Assembly (NCBI RefSeq): GCF_001597745.1 | Contig: NZ_LUHJ01000013.1 | Location: forward strand, 96,213 to 160,212 | DNA from: Anabaena sp. 4-3 | GTDB lineage: Bacteria > Cyanobacteriota > Cyanobacteriia > Cyanobacteriales > Nostocaceae | Reading direction: 5' to 3' | Length of the DNA: 64,000 bases | Shown: positions 62,912 to 64,000 of the stretch, in pieces | Position numbering within the stretch: the stretch's first letter is position 1 | How the letters are laid out: every line of letters begins with the position of its first letter | Translations under genes and position numbers: made by a program | Notes under the pieces: generated by a model | Databases searched by the model: none | What the model was told of the DNA's origin: nothing | What the model saw: only the letters and a program-made list of their open reading frames with translations

Positions 62912-64000
62912 ATGAATTCAGCCGCAACAGCAACTATTCCAACCGCAAACTTTCTGGGAGAAAACTCTATCGGTGTCGAGGCAATCTTTCAACTTGCCTA
63001 TAACGAATTTCAACAATTCACCAAGGCTTCAGATCAGAATTGCCGCGATGTAGCAGGACGCATCACCACCGAAGTATACCGGATTTGCCACGAAAGTAAA
63101 CGTATTCAAGCTTCCGGGGCTGTGGAAAGTTCGGCGATGAACCTGGCTAAACACCGACTACAACAGTGTTTGAGATACTATCAGTTAGGTTCCAACCGAG
63201 GTCGGGTTGAATTACATAGTACACTAAGTGCAATTATTTATCGTTACATTAATCCTCCCCAACGCCAATTAAGTTATCAAGGGCGGCTGACTATCATTGA
63301 AGATTTCCTACAAAGTTTTTATTTAGAAGCCTTAAACGCCTTCCGTCGCGAAAACCAACTCGGCCCCACCTATCGTCCTCAAACTCTGCTGGAACTGGCG
63401 GAATATATGGCATTCACAGAACGTTACGCAAAACGCCGGATTCCCCTGCCAGGTCGTCAACAACAGTTGATTATTCTGCGCGCTCAAACCTTCTCTCAAC
63501 AGCAACCCCCAGAAACTAGCGTAGACATTGAGCAAGCAGCAGAAGGTAGCAGCAATGAAGGCGATGGTTCTTGGGAAGAACCAGCAGTACAGCAGTTGCG
63601 TTCCGCAATGGCTACCCAACCCGAACCCGAACCAGAAGAAGACACTCTACGGTCTGTAGTGATTACAGAATTAATGAGCTACCTAGAACAACGGCAACAA
63701 TCAGACTGTGCTGACTACTTTTCGTTGCGCCTCCAAGATATGTCAGCCCAGGAAATTGAAAATGCTCTAGGTTTAACACCACGTCAGCGAGACTATTTAC
63801 AACAACGCTTTAAGTATCATTTGATTCGGTTTGCTTTACTACACCGTTGGGAATTAGTACATGAGTGGCTGGAAGCTTCGCTGCAAACAAATTTAGGCTT
63901 AACTCCTCAGCAATGGCAAGCCTACAACGCCCAATTAGATGAGAAACAAAGGGCTTTACTACAGTTGAAGCAGCAAGGACAACCCGACGACAAAATTGCT
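62912..64000 (+). CDS. hetZ: Heterocyst differentiation protein HetZ (3' end cut by window edge)
   Basis: HetZ acts with HetR and HetP in early heterocyst commitment and is found in filamentous cyanobacteria. 363 residues are visible of about 400 in the family. It begins MNSAATATIPTANFLGENSI with IFQLAYNEFQQFTKAS, and RVELHSTLSAIIYRYINPPQRQLSYQGR follows. There is an acidic low-complexity linker (EPEPEEDT, around 235-245) and a helix-turn-helix-like C-terminal region (MSAQEIENALGLTPRQRDYLQQRF). Recognition rests on memory of the HetZ sequence and on the sds context. It implies a heterocyst-forming or related filamentous strain. Confidence 0.9.
   Translation, partial: MNSAATATIPTANFLGENSIGVEAIFQLAYNEFQQFTKASDQNCRDVAGRITTEVYRICHESKRIQASGAVESSAMNLAKHRLQQCLRYYQLGSNRGRVELHSTLSAIIYRYINPPQRQLSYQGRLTIIEDFLQSFYLEALNAFRRENQLGPTYRPQTLLELAEYMAFTERYAKRRIPLPGRQQQLIILRAQTFSQQQPPETSVDIEQAAEGSSNEGDGSWEEPAVQQLRSAMATQPEPEPEEDTLRSVVITELMSYLEQRQQSDCADYFSLRLQDMSAQEIENALGLTPRQRDYLQQRFKYHLIRFALLHRWELVHEWLEASLQTNLGLTPQQWQAYNAQLDEKQRALLQLKQQGQPDDKIA

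Overview
The window reads as chromosome of a filamentous, heterocyst-forming cyanobacterium of the Nostoc/Anabaena group. The evidence is hetZ at the right edge, ycf3 (photosystem I assembly), a solanesyl-type prenyl diphosphate synthase, a tandem pair of AMIN-domain cell-wall amidases, many HIP1 octamers (GCGATCGC), and long runs of heptamer repeats (TAATGAC, TTGACTA, CCCCAGT types) between genes. From memory, the order mreD-mreC-mreB / ssb / SIMPL / amiC1 / amiC2 / murI / small protein / sds / hypothetical / hetZ is that of Anabaena sp. PCC 7120. No rRNA, CRISPR array, prophage or intact transposon was seen.

Layout. 0-20 kb is mostly housekeeping: hisH (cut by the left edge), a Pcp-like protein, DUF3370, Uma2, a TerB/Mo-nitrogenase-C fusion, obgE, a NagX-like membrane protein, prxQ, pyrB, mgtE, a hemerythrin protein, DUF2993, DUF2231, DUF2809, DUF167, a GST, an SRAP protein, ycf3 and gatC. 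19-21 kb holds small stress or envelope proteins on the minus strand (a lipoprotein and CsbD).

21.1-27.5 kb is the most unusual stretch. Co-directional minus-strand genes encode a DUF2235 (Tle1-like) hydrolase, a cytochrome P450 with an atypical I-helix, a lipoxygenase with all five iron ligands, and an exported catalase-like protein. The C-terminal remnant of a second lipoxygenase follows. Together they could release fatty acids from lipids, make hydroperoxides and convert these to oxylipins. Next come an unrecognised protein with five 19-residue repeats and a UbiD-type decarboxylase.

30.7-36.9 kb has a candidate small RNA, a Pho box and pstS-pstC-pstA-pstB-pstB2; the second PstB has Pro in place of the Q-loop Gln. 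On the opposite strand follow ureE-ureF-ureG, a pair of radical SAM proteins, a PAS histidine kinase, an ArsC-type reductase, an OppC-like permease and an HD phosphohydrolase. A tRNA-Gly(CCC) has a decayed DUF433 antitoxin gene immediately behind it, then come queD and ribD.

49-64 kb is the cell shape, cell wall and differentiation region: mreBCD, ssb, SIMPL, amiC1/amiC2, murI, sds and hetZ. A TnpB remnant with its right-end hairpin abuts the sds stop codon. Several dispersed inverted-repeat families occur between genes, the clearest being 65 bp long with 14-15-bp arms.
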